DNA of 64,000 nt from Cladorrhinum sp. PSN259 (taxonomy: Eukaryota; Ascomycota; Sordariomycetes; Sordariales; Podosporaceae). The notes under the pieces were generated by a model. The model searched no databases and had not been told where the DNA came from. It was given only the letters and a program-made list of their open reading frames with translations. Of the stretch, positions 24,635-37,669 are shown one piece after another (position 1 is the first letter of the stretch; every line of letters begins with the position of its first letter). A program made the translations under genes and the position numbers. Location of the stretch: contig MU867096.1 of NCBI GenBank assembly GCA_033725935.1, positions 124,001-188,000 of the forward strand, given 5' to 3'.

Positions 24635-26818
24635 ATGAAGAGCTTTATGGTTTTTGCCCTTGCGGCGGCCGGAGTTGAGGCAACTGTAAGACCGCGGGCT
24701 TCTACGTATGGGACAACTCAAGACTAACACAGCCTTTCACAGTTTAAAAACGCCTCTCCTTTCAAGTGCCCCGCCAACACCGACAATAAGTGTAACCCTA
24801 AGCAGTCTTCCGGTTTCGACTGGAGCGATCTGAACCTCGGTGGCTTCGCCAACTACGGTGACTTCAACTTCAATGGTTGGTCTTGCGGATCGTCTGGCTC
24901 AGGAGGACGCTTTACTGGTTCGCCCGCCGGCAAGTTCATCAGCGGAACATGCCACAGTGACAAGGGCAAGTCCCCATCTTTCGGCTGCGGCCCTTCCGTC
25001 GACAAGTTCTCCCTCGGCTCTATCAAGGTCGAGCCCGAGTTCGACTGCGACCTCGAGTTCCACTATGAGATGCCGGATGGATCTTCTTGCAAGCACCGCA
25101 ACTCTTGCAAGAAGTCAGGTACCGTAGTCAAGAACACCCAGTGCGGTGGTGCTAAGAAGGTTACCATCGTTTATCCTCCTCAGCCCAACAAGCCCAAGCA
25201 GAGCTGCAGCGTCAAGGTTCCCACCGTTTCCTTCGACTGCAGCACTGCCTCCAGCACCAAGCCTGTGACCACCACCAAGACGGCTTCCACCACCTCTACT
25301 TCTAAGCCCGTCACCACCACTTCTTCGGTCAAGACCACCTCTACCACTGCCGCCGGTTCCAGCTCCGTTCCCGCCCAGACGACCAGCAGTGTCGCTCCTG
25401 GTACGACCACCACTTCTACTGTTCGTGGTGAGGAGAGCACCTCTACCGCCCCCGGCGCGAGCACCATCACCACTGCCCCTGGCGAGAGCACCACTGTCAC
25501 CCTCCCTGGTGAGTCCACTACGGTCCCTGTTGAGGAGAGCACCAGCGTCAGCCCCGGTGAGACCAGCTCTGCCCCTGCTGGGGAGACCACCTCCGCTTCC
25601 ATTCCTGGCGCCGAGACCACCTCCGCTTCCGTTCCCGGTGCTGAGACCACCGCTTCCGTTCCTGGCGCCGAGACCACCAGCGTCAGCCCGGGTGAGACCA
25701 CCACCGCCCCCGCCCAGGGGACCAGCACTGTTGTTACTCTCAGCACGCCCATCACCACCGTGATCACCACCGAATTTGAGACCACTTCCACCATCTTCAG
25801 CACCGTCGTCTCCACCATTACCCAGTGCGAGCCTACTGTCACCAACTGCCCTGTCAAGGGTGGCGTCACCACCACTGTTGTCACTGTTGCCGTCTCTACC
25901 ACTATCTGCCCTGTCACTGAGACCCTCACCACCGTCATCAGTACCTCCACCATCCCTGCTCAGCCTACCAGCGCTCCCGGTGGTGGTGAGAGCACTGTTG
26001 TTTCCCCTGGCGAGAGCACTGTCGTCGCCCCCGGTGAAAGCACTGCCGTTACCCCCGGTCAGAGCACTGTTGTTGCCCCTGGCGTCACCAGCGCTCCCGG
26101 CGAGGCCACTTCCACTGGTGCTGTTGCCACTACCATCGTCACCTCCGCCAAGCCTGTCGAGACTCTTCCTTGCCCTGGAGTTGTCCCCTCTTGCTTGAAC
26201 ACCTTCATGTTCAGCCTTGGCTGCAAGGACAACACTGATACTGAGTGCTACTGCCCCGACGCCATCTTCGTCAAGAACATCTATGACTGCCTCTACGCCC
26301 ACGGCGAGTCCGACCAGATCATCTCTGAGGCCGTCATCTTCTTCCAGGGTATCTGCGCTCCTTGGGTTGATAAGAACCCTGCCGTCATCACTGCCCCCAC
26401 TGTCACCAGCTACATCACCGTCACTGCTGCCCCTACCATCGCGCCCGTCTACACCACCATCGTTATCGACGCCACCACTGTTGAGCCTTGCACTGATGAC
26501 GCTGGCGAGATCATCCCCGGCTCCAGCACCACTGTTATCGTTGCCACCACCGTCCCTGTTCCCCAGGTTGGCTTCACTACCGGCACTGCTGGTGTTGTTG
26601 ATATCATCCCCATCACTGCTGCTCCTGTCTTCAACGGCGGTGGTGGCTCCAACGGCGGCGGCGCTGTCATCACCACCAACGGCACCACCATCTCCGTCCC
26701 CACTGGCACTGGCTCCATCCGCCCTACTCAAAGCGTTGTCTTTGCTGGCAGCAACCGTGTCGGCACCAGCTTCGGCCTTGCCGCCGGTATTGCTCTCCTC
26801 GCTGCCTTTGGCCTCTAA
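24635..26818 (+). CDS. Secreted Ser/Thr-rich cell wall protein with CFEM-like block and GPI-type C terminus
   Basis: Predicted surface protein of 708 residues. Exon 1 24635-24685, intron 24686-24742, exon 2 24743-26818. Residues 1-16 form a signal peptide (MKSFMVFALAAAGVEA). An N-terminal Cys-rich domain follows (about 18-165; FDWSDLNLGGFANYGDF, later FHYEMPDGSSCK) of a type common in Sordariomycete cell wall proteins. A long Thr/Ser/Pro region with repeats of TTSASVPGAE and GESTVV type spans about 190-500. A second Cys-rich block near 510-575 (PSCLNTFMFSLGC ... TECYC ... GIC) resembles CFEM but has fewer cysteines than the usual eight. A second Thr-rich stretch leads to a hydrophobic end (FGLAAGIALLAAFGL) after a short polar spacer, as in GPI proteins. 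Third codon positions are strongly C-biased, suggesting high expression. Exact role unknown. Confidence 0.88.
25580..25720 (+). repeat. In-frame Thr/Ser/Pro repeats of the cell wall protein
   Basis: Degenerate tandem coding units of roughly 27-36 bases read (A/S)ETTSASVPGAE-like peptides. A second set around 25980-26110 reads GESTVVSPGE-like peptides. Such arrays commonly vary in copy number between strains. Confidence 0.75.
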
Positions 26819-27441
26819 ATTCTCTAGATAGCCAAAAGCGTGTACATTATTTATCTCTCTTTATCACAATCGCATCATTTCCTTACCTCTCTCAAAAAGT
26901 CATTCACGGGCCCTGGAGGGCACTGTCTCCGATTCTTCACGATCCTTACGACAGCGAATATACGGGCATAAAGCATTTGTTTTTTTACCGCACACGGTTT
27001 TGTTTTTCCTTTTTTGTTTTTGGGTGGCTTTCATTCTTGATTTTTAAAACATGCCTACTTGTTGACGCATTCTTCATTATTTTTGCCATGGATTTGGATT
27101 CATTGGAAAAACACACATTGCATAGGTAAAAGGTTGTGGAGGAGGGCGACACGATTTGAAAGTGGCATATAGGCATGGATATCTTTAAACACCGCACAGC
27201 TGGCGATGAATCTGTACATAATAGTTAATACCCCCAAAATGGCAAGCCCAAAGAAAGTTTAAAATATCTCGCTCTCTCCGCAAATTGTGATGTCCTATTT
27301 GTCTTGATTTCATGGTGGTTATTTTCTCTCTCCGTCTCTAACAATACATACAGTAATACTTTTTACACCGCTTTCTCATTGACTCGACCCTACATTGTCA
27401 GATATTATGCTCGACCATCACCCGCACCCTCTTGATCCCTT
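26819..27441. other. Convergent 3' spacer
   Basis: AT-rich 3' flanks of the cell wall protein (+) and the DUF7704-like gene (-). No gene seen. Confidence 0.5.
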
Positions 27442-28151
27442 TTACAACTCCTTCCTCCCATTTCCATTTTTGCCATCCCTTTGAGCAGGCAAGTCATTAC
27501 CAAACAACCCCAAGAAATAAGCGCCCCTAGTCAAGTTCAGTGCCGCCTAATAGCACACCATCTGGTTAGCTTTCATCTTCACTCATGATCTCATTATACC
27601 CCTCTTTTTTGGCTGTGCTTTATAAAGGTGACTTACAGTAGCACCCACGTTCCCCCAAGTCATGGCATTCCACTGCGTCACGCTCACTGTCTCGTCCCAT
27701 CCCAGCGCGGCACAGGTGAAGTAAATGTGCGTGAGGTCGGCCAGCCACAAAGCCCAGAGGTAAGCCTTCACGACGCGGATCTCGGCTGTGGTGTTTAGGA
27801 TCGCGACGCCTAAAAGGAAGGCGAGGAGATAGGTGTTGCCTAGCTGGCGGGTTATGAGTGTTGAGTCGGGGTTGAGTGACTGGGAGGGGTGGGGCGTTTG
27901 TTGGGATTGGAACTGAGGGCGGCTTGAGTTAGAATTTAGGTTGATAGAGGGGATAAAGAGAGAGCTGGGGGTAGAAATACCCATTGAGGTGCGAAAATGG
28001 CTGGGAGTGCTCCTGCGAGTCTTGGTGAGGTAGGTGTGTTAGTGTGCGATTGAAGAAAAGAGAATCGGAGTGATAAGGTGAAGACGTACAGAGAGATTGG
28101 TTCGAGGATTGTGAAAACTATTCGGGGGATTGTAGGGAGTTGGGATGCCAT
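27442..28151 (-). CDS. DUF7704-like small polytopic membrane protein
   Basis: Function unknown; the family is a widespread fungal membrane protein. A four-exon model closes in frame to 160 residues: exon 1 28151-28090, exon 2 28020-27981, exon 3 27912-27637, exon 4 27546-27442. Introns are 69, 68 and 90 nt with donors GTACGT, GTATTT and GTAAGT. The start MASQLPTIPRIVFTILEPIS is a family hallmark. Hydrophobic segments follow in LITRQLGNTYLLAFLLGVAI, in VVKAYLWALWLADLTHIYF and around WNAMTWGNVGAT plus RGAYFLGLFG, giving about four membrane passes. Reading straight through without splicing destroys each of these. The family name is recalled from sequence resemblance; no search was made. It shares a ~0.9 kb divergent promoter region with the WD40 gene. 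Confidence 0.82.
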
Positions 28152-29055
28152 TTTTTGGGGGGTTGGATTGGGGTTTGTATATGTGGTGGTGGTCGTGATG
28201 GGTGTGATAAGTTAGGCAAGGGCCAGTTAAGTGAGAGTTTTGTTCTGGAGGAGGTTGAGGTGACCTCAAACCTGGAAAGTCTCCTCAGGCTCTATAACTG
28301 AACCCCTGCAAGGTGTGAGACCAGGGATGTCAAGCCGACATGGCCGACTTTACTATAGTAGACATACCAAGGGATTACGAACAGAATGAAGAGATTCATG
28401 GTCTATACATATTGATACTTTTGCGGGTCGACAGGTTGTCCTGAAATGCTATGGCACCGAGCACAGCAGACAGCTTGACAACGGATTCTGTGATGCAAAG
28501 CCCTCATTGGTTGCACCTAAGTACAAATCGCCGCGCAAAGCGATTTATCACCTAAGTAAATTCACTCCGAAAGAGATTTAATCCTAAGTTCCGTATAAAC
28601 TATGTTTCAAACAATTTCAGCATCGATCCCACTCGTTTTCTCACCAATTTCTTTTTGGGACAATTTTGAAGGTTTCTATGTAAAATGGAGGTTTGTCAGC
28701 ACCACAGCACATTTGCCCCTCCTCTCCTCAAACACCCCTCATTGTTAAATCCGGGGCTAAACTTGTCTTTCCCCGCCGGCGTTCGAAGCATCCGATTTGT
28801 TCGGACATGTCGTCACTACGATATGGCGGGACATGCGGGATAGATATGGATCCTGGGGGTTAACAATGATCGGACTATTTTACAAAGAGACATCTTTTTC
28901 ATCGCCAAATTCATTCTGAACCTAGTGATTCATTTGCCGCCAGGGAGTAAATTTAATCAACTGCTTCTTCTTGCTGCTTTCGTATTTGGCCTTGACTTCT
29001 TTGCTGTGTTAGCTTGCCGACGCCCATACCCCACAGCTAATCGCAAACGCCTATC
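28152..29055. promoter_or_regulatory. Divergent promoter region
   Basis: Separates the DUF7704-like gene (-) from the WD40 gene (+). No open frame of note. A pyrimidine-rich leader precedes the WD40 ATG. Confidence 0.4.
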
Positions 29056-31159
29056 ATGAATGCATCTCGCCGCAGAATGTCAAGCCATGTGGTTGATCTC
29101 TATGAGGATGATGATGAAGATTCTCCTTACGATGATCAGGAGTTTCATGATGCGGAGGAGGAAGAGGCTGATGATATTGAGGAAGAGGAGGACGAGGACG
29201 ATGAAGACGAGGACGATGATGAGGAAGACTGGCAAAACGATCACATTCCAGCAGGTGGCGGTGGCGGTGGCATCGAGGTCGAAATAGAAATCCAAGGACA
29301 CAGCGCTGGCCCAGTCAGGAGGACACTGAGGATAGGCGGTAGTAGGTATACATCACTTAACAGATGTAGCACTCAGATTCTAACACAAGCATCCTAGGCA
29401 GTCTTAGCCAACGTCAGCTTTTAGAATTACTACGAGGAAGGCATCTTAGCGACGTGATCTTCGGCGAAGAGGACGACTCTGATGACGATGCTGAGCAATC
29501 TTACATCCCGAGGAGAGCTAATCCCGAGGACTTTCCGAAGCGCCCGAGTGAGGAGGGTAGGAAGCTGATGAGCTCTGGCGCCTTTGGATGCTTCGATATC
29601 CGGGATCCCAAGCAAAAGACTCTCCCTCGAAGGTTTCTGGACAGGGAGCTGGGGCTTGGCGGACTCGATGCTCGAAAGAGAAACCGAGGCCTTATGCTTC
29701 AACAACAGATTCCCACCACTACACCCGAGCTGGTCATTCACTACGACGAACCAGTATGTTGCGGACAGTTCTCTGACGATGGTAACTTTTTTTATAATGC
29801 AGCCAAGGACTTCAAAGTTCGTCTTTACGATACATCAAACCCCTACCAGTGGAAGCACTACAAGACTGTTCACCACCCTTTTGCTCAGTGGACCTTGACA
29901 GACGCTGCTCTCAGCCCTGACAACAGGTGGTTGGCATTCACTTCTCTGCAGACAGATGTCTGTCTTACACCTACCGACCCAACAGATACTGGCGAGCCAT
30001 ACTCACTCAGCTTCTCGAGCGGATATCGTTTCGCCATCTTTTCGATTCGGTTTTCTAGAGATGGCAATCAGCTCATTGCGGGAACAGGTGCGGATTCAAT
30101 CATCGTCTACGATATTGAGAGTCGAAACATCGTTCACCACGTCAAGGCCCATGTAGACGATGTCAACGCCGTCTGCTTTGCTGACAAGATGTCTCCTCAC
30201 GTTCTCTACTCTGGTTCTGACGACTGGTTCGTCCTTTCTCCCTTGTCTTAAAAGTTGTTAACAATGAGCTAACGAGTAGCCTTTCAGCACGATCAAAGTT
30301 TGGGACACACGATCCCTCGGCGACGGCCGGCCCGCAGGTGCCTTTGTAGGCCACACACAAGGAATCACGTACATCGACAGCAAGGGCGACGGGCGATATG
30401 TCCTCTCCAACGGCAAAGAACAGTCAATGAAGCTTTGGGACTTGCGCATGGCGAAGAGTGGATCATGGTTCGAAGAGGCACGACCGATGGCCATCACGGC
30501 ACGGAGACAACATCAGTACAACTACGATTACCGTTGGCAAGATTACGACGACAACTACTTTTACAAGCATCCGCACGACAACTCGCTAGTCACTTTCAGA
30601 GGCCACAAGGTACAGCGGACGTTGATTCGATGCCATTTTTCACCGCCGGGAAGCACGGACTCGCGATATGTCTACTCTGGGAGTCACGATGGCAATATCT
30701 ATGTGTGGAATCTGGATGCTACGATTGCGGCCAAGATTGATGTAAAGGCGGCGACGGCGGGGAGCGTCAGGCCAAGGCCTCATAGGAGGTACATGCTTCA
30801 TCATGATTATGATGGAGACCAGACGACCTTGGTCAGGGATGTTGGGTGGCATCCTAATGCCCCTATACTTGTTGGTAGGTCTTGTACTCTTTTCGATTGT
30901 CTTTTTCTTCGCTTCCTTCTCTTCCCCTCTTGTGGTCTCATTTTTTTCTTTGTCTCTTCAATGTTCTCTCTGATACACGTAGAATAGAGATGACTAACTT
31001 TTGCGTGTGTCAGCTTCCGCATGGAACGGAGGATCGATGGACGCAGGCACGGCGAGCGTGCATTCCTGGAACGACGGAGAGACTGATGAAGGGGATCCCA
31101 AAATGGGTCGATCGGTCGATGAGAAGCTGGAGCCGATCAATCATACGCTTTTGGCTTGA
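29056..31159 (+). CDS. DCAF11/WDR23-like WD40 repeat protein
   Basis: Likely substrate receptor for a CUL4-DDB1 ubiquitin ligase, by family. Exons 29056-29341, 29398-30226, 30288-30874 and 31014-31159 give 615 residues. Intron 1 could also start at 29339 in the same phase (donors GTAGGT or GTAGTA), changing one residue. The N terminus is highly acidic (DEDEDDDEEDW). After SLSQRQLLELLRGRHLSDVI come WD repeats: examples are DFKVRLYDT, DSIIVYDIES, SGSDDCTIKVWDTR (formed by splicing at 30226/30288), EQSMKLWDLR and SGSHDGNIYVWNLD. The peptide YQWKHYKTV between repeats is typical of this WD40 subfamily (plant LEC14B, animal DCAF11). The last exon adds a Gly/Asp-rich tail ending NHTLLA. Confidence 0.9.
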
Positions 31160-34100
31160 GAATTGTTCTTGGAGTTTCGGTACACGTATATGGTGGGTTG
31201 ACTGATGGATTGTGGGCAAAGAATGGAACATGTGCTACGGGCGCTTTGGCTTTTTGTACTGTATACTGTTTTGATTTTGGGAGATGTATTTCTTCACTTC
31301 TCGGTTTATGATAACTTATGAGTGACGGAAATTGAAGATTTGTTGTTTACGGATTTATCAATCGTTCGGATGCTGTGTTATGATCGTTGGCGGGTAAAGG
31401 AGGTGGATTTGGTATCGCTAATATGAATGTATCGGCTATGCGTGTATGCGGGGCTAGTAAACACGGATAGCAAGGATTCCGTTCGATTATCCGGTGTATT
31501 CATTAACTTTTGTAGCGCGTTCCTCTACCCTTGCTGGATGCTTGTAGCGGGCTCTATATGATTAAAGTGGTGCTAATTGACTACTCCGATTTATCATTTG
31601 ACGGAATCTTTTTAACAAATCCCTAGTATGGTTTGTAAATGAAATGGATTTTCTTTTTCGTAGGTCAGTTTGATTTATGAATTTGCTACAGATAAAAAAC
31701 GCCAGATTGGTTTCCCGTTTCATGTGTCTTGTTCTCTGCGCATCTTCACAACATTGGATATCTGCAGTTCCCTCATTTTTGTTCGATTTAACGCAACTCG
31801 AGCCTCTTGATGACTCTCTCAAATGATCCTCGCATATGCATGTATCGGGAGTTCTTGGGAACAAGTCCAGACCTGCACCCAAGTTACTGCCAAGACGAAT
31901 GTCAGTTTCCCCCCTGGGCTGGGCGTGCATGCTTGGCAATCTAGCTTCGGGTTGCATCCGTTGATTAACCGATGTCTTAATGCCTTTCCAAAACGCACGG
32001 GTCAACCTGACACTGCCAGTGCACTGCATCGCCTCTCTTCAGCCTCGCCGCGCGCGCCAAACCCAATTGTCAACCTTTCAACAGTTTTCCTTGTGCAACG
32101 ACACCACCCCTTCGATTTCTTTGACGACGCCTCGAAGCACTCCTCTCCCGGCATTGTGCCCTATCGACGACGACTTGGAACTCGAGGAGCTATCATTTCA
32201 ATCTTCAGGAGTTCCTCCCGCCCCTTTGGAATTTCGCGGCGAAATCTAGAGATTCCAGTGGCTTGGCGTGACGTTTCCTGCTTGGTGCCATTCCGCTATC
32301 CATCCTCGACCTCCGACGACGACACAGTCATCCATCAGCCAACGATCAGAACGACGACCGATAACATCTTGGTCTCAGCCAACAAAGAGAAGCGCAAGGT
32401 AAATCGAATTCTCACTTCTTAGATCCTGTCTTTTGTATTTTCTTAAATCCGCCCTTCTGCATATTATCTGTTTTGGGCGTTGGAGCAGAAGCTTAGCAGT
32501 TCAGCTCGAAGAAGTTGGATGGAACTTCGACATTCAAGGTGGAAGATGTACCCATGCCCCTGATTAATATCACCACACTCTCGGCCCCCTTTCAATCTTG
32601 TTCCTTTATCCCCCCAAACTACTTTTTGCTTTCCGCGCGTTGCCGCCGAGGGAGTTCCCAAAGCTAAGCATCAATGATGAGTCTATCTCATGACTCCCGA
32701 GTCTCTCCGTCCGAGTTGGCACAGGAAGTTTGGAGCCTCAAAGCCTGGGGCGGCGTTTCCAGCCTTATGGCCTATGCCGAATCATACCCCAAATCCCAAG
32801 CACTATATCCTGGTTTTTCTCGATGAGCGCTCAGCTCGCCATTGTTCAGCCATATACCACTCACTGGTCAATACATCACTGCCCCCGAAGGTCGAGTGAC
32901 AAAGTCATGTATATATCTTCATCCACCATAATAGAGAGGGCTTGCTCCCATTGAGTAGGAGATTGAAAGGCCCAAGCCAATTTATATATCGAACACCATT
33001 CATCGTGTCCTGCATTTACTGCCCACGCACTTGACGTCGTTTCAAGTGGGGCGCCGCCTGACGATTTCCCGACTTCGAGAGCCAGATACGACGAACACAG
33101 CGACCTGTAGATGGCAACACACCACTCTACTCCAAACAGCTACTACGTCGCGTCCCCAAGACCTGAGGGATTGAGGCATCAGCTCAAGGTTGTTTCAGCC
33201 CTTGAGGACATCATCGGATGGAACTAGAAACCCAATGGAAGGCATCCACTAGCCCAAGGGGTCGGTGGACAAGTCGGCAACACGTCTATCCTGGTGCCTT
33301 CATGTTGTGGGGGACGATTATTCAGTTTTATGGTCCTTCCACACACCATCGCGCATTCCTCGCCATCTGGACGCGTCTCCCTGTTTCCTTCCGAGTCGTT
33401 CTCGATGCTTGGTGTTCGAGTGACACATAATGGCGAGGATGACCATGGTGGTCAGATGAGGCTATCCTCCCAATTTCTCGTTTATGCTATCTATTTTGCT
33501 CGCCCTTCACATCCCCCCAAGCTTTCTCCTGGCTCGAGTTGAACCTGGCAAGACATTCTTCTGAATTCGCCCAGTCACTATCGGTGACTCCACCGCACCT
33601 TCCGCAATGAGAAAGGTTGCTATTCTTCCGTCCAAACTTTCCGTGCCCGTTGATGACCCCCACTCTCTGGTTTTTGACCCTCCTTGTTGACTTTATTCTT
33701 CATTCTCTCGCCCAACAACGCTTGTGGTACCGAGTTGTTTGGCTAACCTGATAATTTGAAGGACCCTCCAAGGCTTCTTTTCGATCGATCATAGCGGTTC
33801 AATCGTGACATTCACGCCCAGGTAAGCGCCATTTTGTTGTGTCCCATCCCTTCGTGTTTCTGTGTTTCTTTTCTTGCCGACCGCTCAATGGAGATGTTAT
33901 CGAGGCATGGCCCTGCCTTGTTCTTCACTGGTCTCTTCACTTGCTAGTCGCTTGTTGGGGCTCAGGTTACAGTTCTGTGAGGTGGTGTTTTCGGAAAATC
34001 TTTCTTTTCCACTGTGTTTTCTTGCGAAACTGCCTTTTCTGTTTTTCAAATTGTCTCGCTCGCTATTTTCGTCCCACCGAGTTCTAACGTCGAGGGGCTG

Positions 34101-35081
34101 AACGGGCTCCCCAAGATGGTGGTTTTATGTTCTTCCTTCCTATGGTCAACGCCACTGATTTATTTGTCCAATACCTTCACACACCCGAAATATTGATGTC
34201 TAAGTGGGCAACTTTTCATGGTATTACTTGGGCCCACCCGCACCATACTTGTTGCTTTGTATTCAACTGCCTCTGTGTTTTCGTTCAGTTTACTCGCAGT
34301 CTTTTGATATTGCTCGTTTTTCTTTAGTTTACCGTTCGATTCTCTTTGTTCCAACCCGGTTGTCACTGTCATAATAAAAGCTCAGTTGCTCGTCCCGTTA
34401 TGCTTGGCTTGCTCCTTCTCTTCCGGTTCAGGACGGGAACAAAGACATTGTCATGAGCACATTTGCTCTGATCAAGTGGCCAGAAATACTTATATCCTAG
34501 CTTATAGCAGCACATCCCGCATCTCAATAGAGAACTTTATGCACGCATTAATGCAGCGTGCATTACCCAGGGATTGTAATTGGCAAGTTTCGATTGCAGG
34601 ATTGGGCTGGGGTTCCAATTCTGGCAATCGTTACTTGTCTTCTACAGTGACAGTGTTAAGCTCTCACGATGATCAGCTCGACGAGCAATTGCAAGGAGTT
34701 TGTGAATGGTCAAGTGGTTGGCTACCCAGCGGTGGCTTTCATACAACTTCTTCTAGACCGAGAGTGCCATCACTTTGTAGCTATGGTAGTCTTCTTGGTT
34801 TACCCATGGATTCCTCGCCCAAGAGTCACACCTATAACTTGCTTGCAAGTGCTTCCAAGCTGGCTCTTCTTGGTTACCATGCAGCACTTGTGGTTCCAAA
34901 GCCCTGCCTAGGCCTTTTCTCAGACTGTTTATTGTCCAGAGAGTGCATCTGGGTGGTGAGTTAGTTTGTGGGGAGATTTTTTCCTTTTGGTCCGTCAAGC
35001 CTAATACACCCACCGAGATGTTTTGTCCGATCAAGTGGTTATCATCTTGGGCACTCACCTTTGTAATACTCGGGCCGCCTA

Positions 35082-35157
35082 ACATCGGATCGCGTGATTT
35101 ACATCGGATCGCGTGATCTATATCGGATTGAGTGATCTACATTGGACCGCGTGATCT
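35082..35157 (+). repeat. Four tandem 19-bp repeats
   Basis: Contiguous units at 35082, 35101, 35120 and 35139 follow the consensus ACATCGGATCGCGTGATCT. Differences among units are mainly C/T transitions, plus one C-to-A change and a final T in unit one. Each unit carries a TGATC core. Confidence 0.93.
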
Positions 35158-36755
35158 TTTGTTAGTTGATCCAAATCATTTCGTTCGGTTTCTAGTGATC
35201 CCATATATTGTTTTCGGTTTCACCACGCAGAACTTCACGTGTCTTTTCGATAGTGGGACTTAGTGAAGATGCACAAGTAAACGCCCCTGAAAAGCTTCGT
35301 CCTTTTCTACCATAACGCTTCATCTCATGCAATAAATGGCTGGGCTTAGTCCAACCCATTGGTGTTGAGAAGCGTGGCCCTGATCTACCGAGTGGTCTTC
35401 ATACCACAAGTGGCCCTGTTCACTCAGTAGTCCTGGTTTACTTCATCTTGTTCAAGTTGAAGCTGTTGGTCCGCTGGTGACAAGTCTATCTGAACTCAGT
35501 CTATGGCAACTGGCCAACTTGAATATGTTCACCACAATTCTGGATAGAGAGGCGGTTCTCTATAGACAGTGATCCTAGTTGACGCTGCTCATACGGAGTC
35601 GTTCTAGGTATGCACTCATGCCATGATCAATCACTGTGTCTTGATGTTAGTGCCTCTGGCATCTCATTTACCACCTTGAGCTTTCCATTACCCTGGACGC
35701 AAGTACCTCCTTGGGCTACGTGGTGACTATCGCTTTTGCCAGTGCTTTGGCGTGCTCTGGAGGCCGGAAAATCAGAGGTGACCGAGGTCGTCAATTCGCC
35801 CATCGCTCTTTCTGCCATGCCTGTTTCTGCATGCCTAGGCACACAAGAACTTCAAGTTATTTATCCGAAGTCCACCGGAGTCTTGTACCTGTTAGACTTC
35901 GATAAAGGTCGTTCCTGCCAATGTTTGTTTCTACATGGGCAGAAACCATCTGAAGTTGAAAACTTCACGTGATCGACTCAGCTATTGGCTTTTTACTGAA
36001 CCACTCAACTTTCCTAGTCATTTCTTCTTCCCATCACAAAGCACTTCTTCACCTCTAACGTTCGACGAAAGCTGACCTTCTTCGCAGCACCCGCAACAGT
36101 CTTCCAGTATCATAGGTATGTGTTGATCTTATTTTTCTTTGATTCTTCCTTTCTTTTCCTATTATCTTCTCCCCAGCGACCGACTCCATCCACAACCGCA
36201 AAGTTTAGAGATCTTCGCAATCGATCATCGATTCTAGATTTCGCGATTGAAATTTTTCGAGATCCAACGCTAGATCGAATGATCTATCGTGATCGAAAGC
36301 CTCAGAGACCGACCACAGAGTTCTGGGCGTTTGTCGAGTTTGGATTGTTGGTCTTCTAGTCAATTGAACGAGACCGTGGCCTTCCAGAGAACCTTGGGCA
36401 TCCATCAACACCTTATTCTTCTCATATCCCGACTAGTGGTTGGAGGTTATGGAGGGCCAAACAACCGACTGTACTGTCTGGCGTCTGCATTATACTATCC
36501 GTTTCCTATGCCCATATTCGAGACAATCACACAGTTGTGAACTGTTCTCGGTGATGGACACGTCGATCTTCCGGCACCAAGGTTCATGAATGTCCAGCAA
36601 CAACAGTCTTGAGTCGTCCATGCAATTGATTGCCCGATTCTCGTCTCTTTTTTCGAGACAAGATTCACGGGAACGAACCATTTTTTCCTATACCCTACGC
36701 GTCTTGTTGTCTTCCGGCTTTCAAGCTTACGAGGGTTCAAGGAAACCTTTGGATT

Positions 36756-37193
36756 CGTCTCGTTTTTCCACTATACGAGACGAAAATTCGACAGTGGATC
36801 TTCTTTCTGGACGCGAAGTATCATCTGTTTGCCTTGTCGAACATATGACTTCGCGTATCCGTATCCCCAAGTCCCCGAAGTCGGACGGCTTCAGAAATAC
36901 TAGGCGTCTTGAAGTATATCTCACGAGCTGAAAGTTCTCATCTTCGTCTCGTTTTACTCGTAGACGAGACGAAATTCCCAAGTGGACCTTGCCCATAGAC
37001 TCCAAGCATCTGTTTGCCTTGTCAAGGGCTTGACTTCGCGGGTTTCCCCGTTTACGAGGTCGAACAACCTCAGAATACAAAAGCACCTACAAGTCTATTT
37101 CGTCTCTTTCAACTTGTATACGGGCCGAAATTCACAAGTGGATCTATTCTGTAGACGCGAGGCATCGGTTTGCTTTCTCAAGCGTTTGACTTG
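36756..37193 (+). repeat. Degenerate tandem array with internal inverted repeats
   Basis: Units start at 36756, 36945 and 37101 (spacing 189 and 156). Each opens with CGTCTC..., then an inverted match such as CGAGACG in units one and two, then GTGGATC or GTGGACC, a (T/G)AGACGCGA or GGACGCGAAG block, C(A/G)TC(T/G)GTTTGC, and TTGACTT(C)G. A weaker related start lies near 36641 (CGTCTC...CGAGACA). The units have diverged by substitutions and indels. Confidence 0.75.
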
Positions 37194-37669
37194 AGGATTT
37201 AGGCTCCGGTGGATGGCTCCTAGCTTCTTCCGCTCTCTTCCTTATATGTCCTTTCTCTTCCTCTATTCCTCTCATCCATTCTTCGTCCACGTCTTCATAT
37301 GTTAGACATTGTACAAGTCGCTAACCGATATCTATAGAAGCCTCGCACTGCTCTATCTACGGCAGTGCTCTTCACGGTACACTACCTTTCCTCGGCAGTT
37401 TACTACCTGTCTAAAACTGCCTACGAACATCTCCCAGCCCACGAACATCTACGTGCCTTCGACAGTCTACGGCCTACCCTTCCACGGTACGCACGACCAC
37501 TGTGCGACGCGCATTACCACTTTGCGAGTCGGCCGGAGCTCAATCAGTACCAAAACGATCAATCAAAGGTGAGTTAACTACTGGCCGCTTGTATGACCCG
37601 GGACGTGTATGATATGTATTGGCCAAGCCTACCTCCATTCGTCTTATTTTTGACATCCAATCACTCTCT

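Noticed and set aside
25115..26731. 538-codon antisense frame opposite the cell wall protein
   Set aside because: It mirrors the strongly biased Thr/Ser/Val codons of the sense gene and reads as Gly/Asp/Ser low complexity. The sense frame has a signal peptide, intron, cysteine domains and GPI-like end.
31823..32422. 199-codon plus-strand frame
   Set aside because: No recognisable domain, no good codon bias, and a second overlapping frame is equally open. It might be a leader of a transcript but is not supported as a gene.
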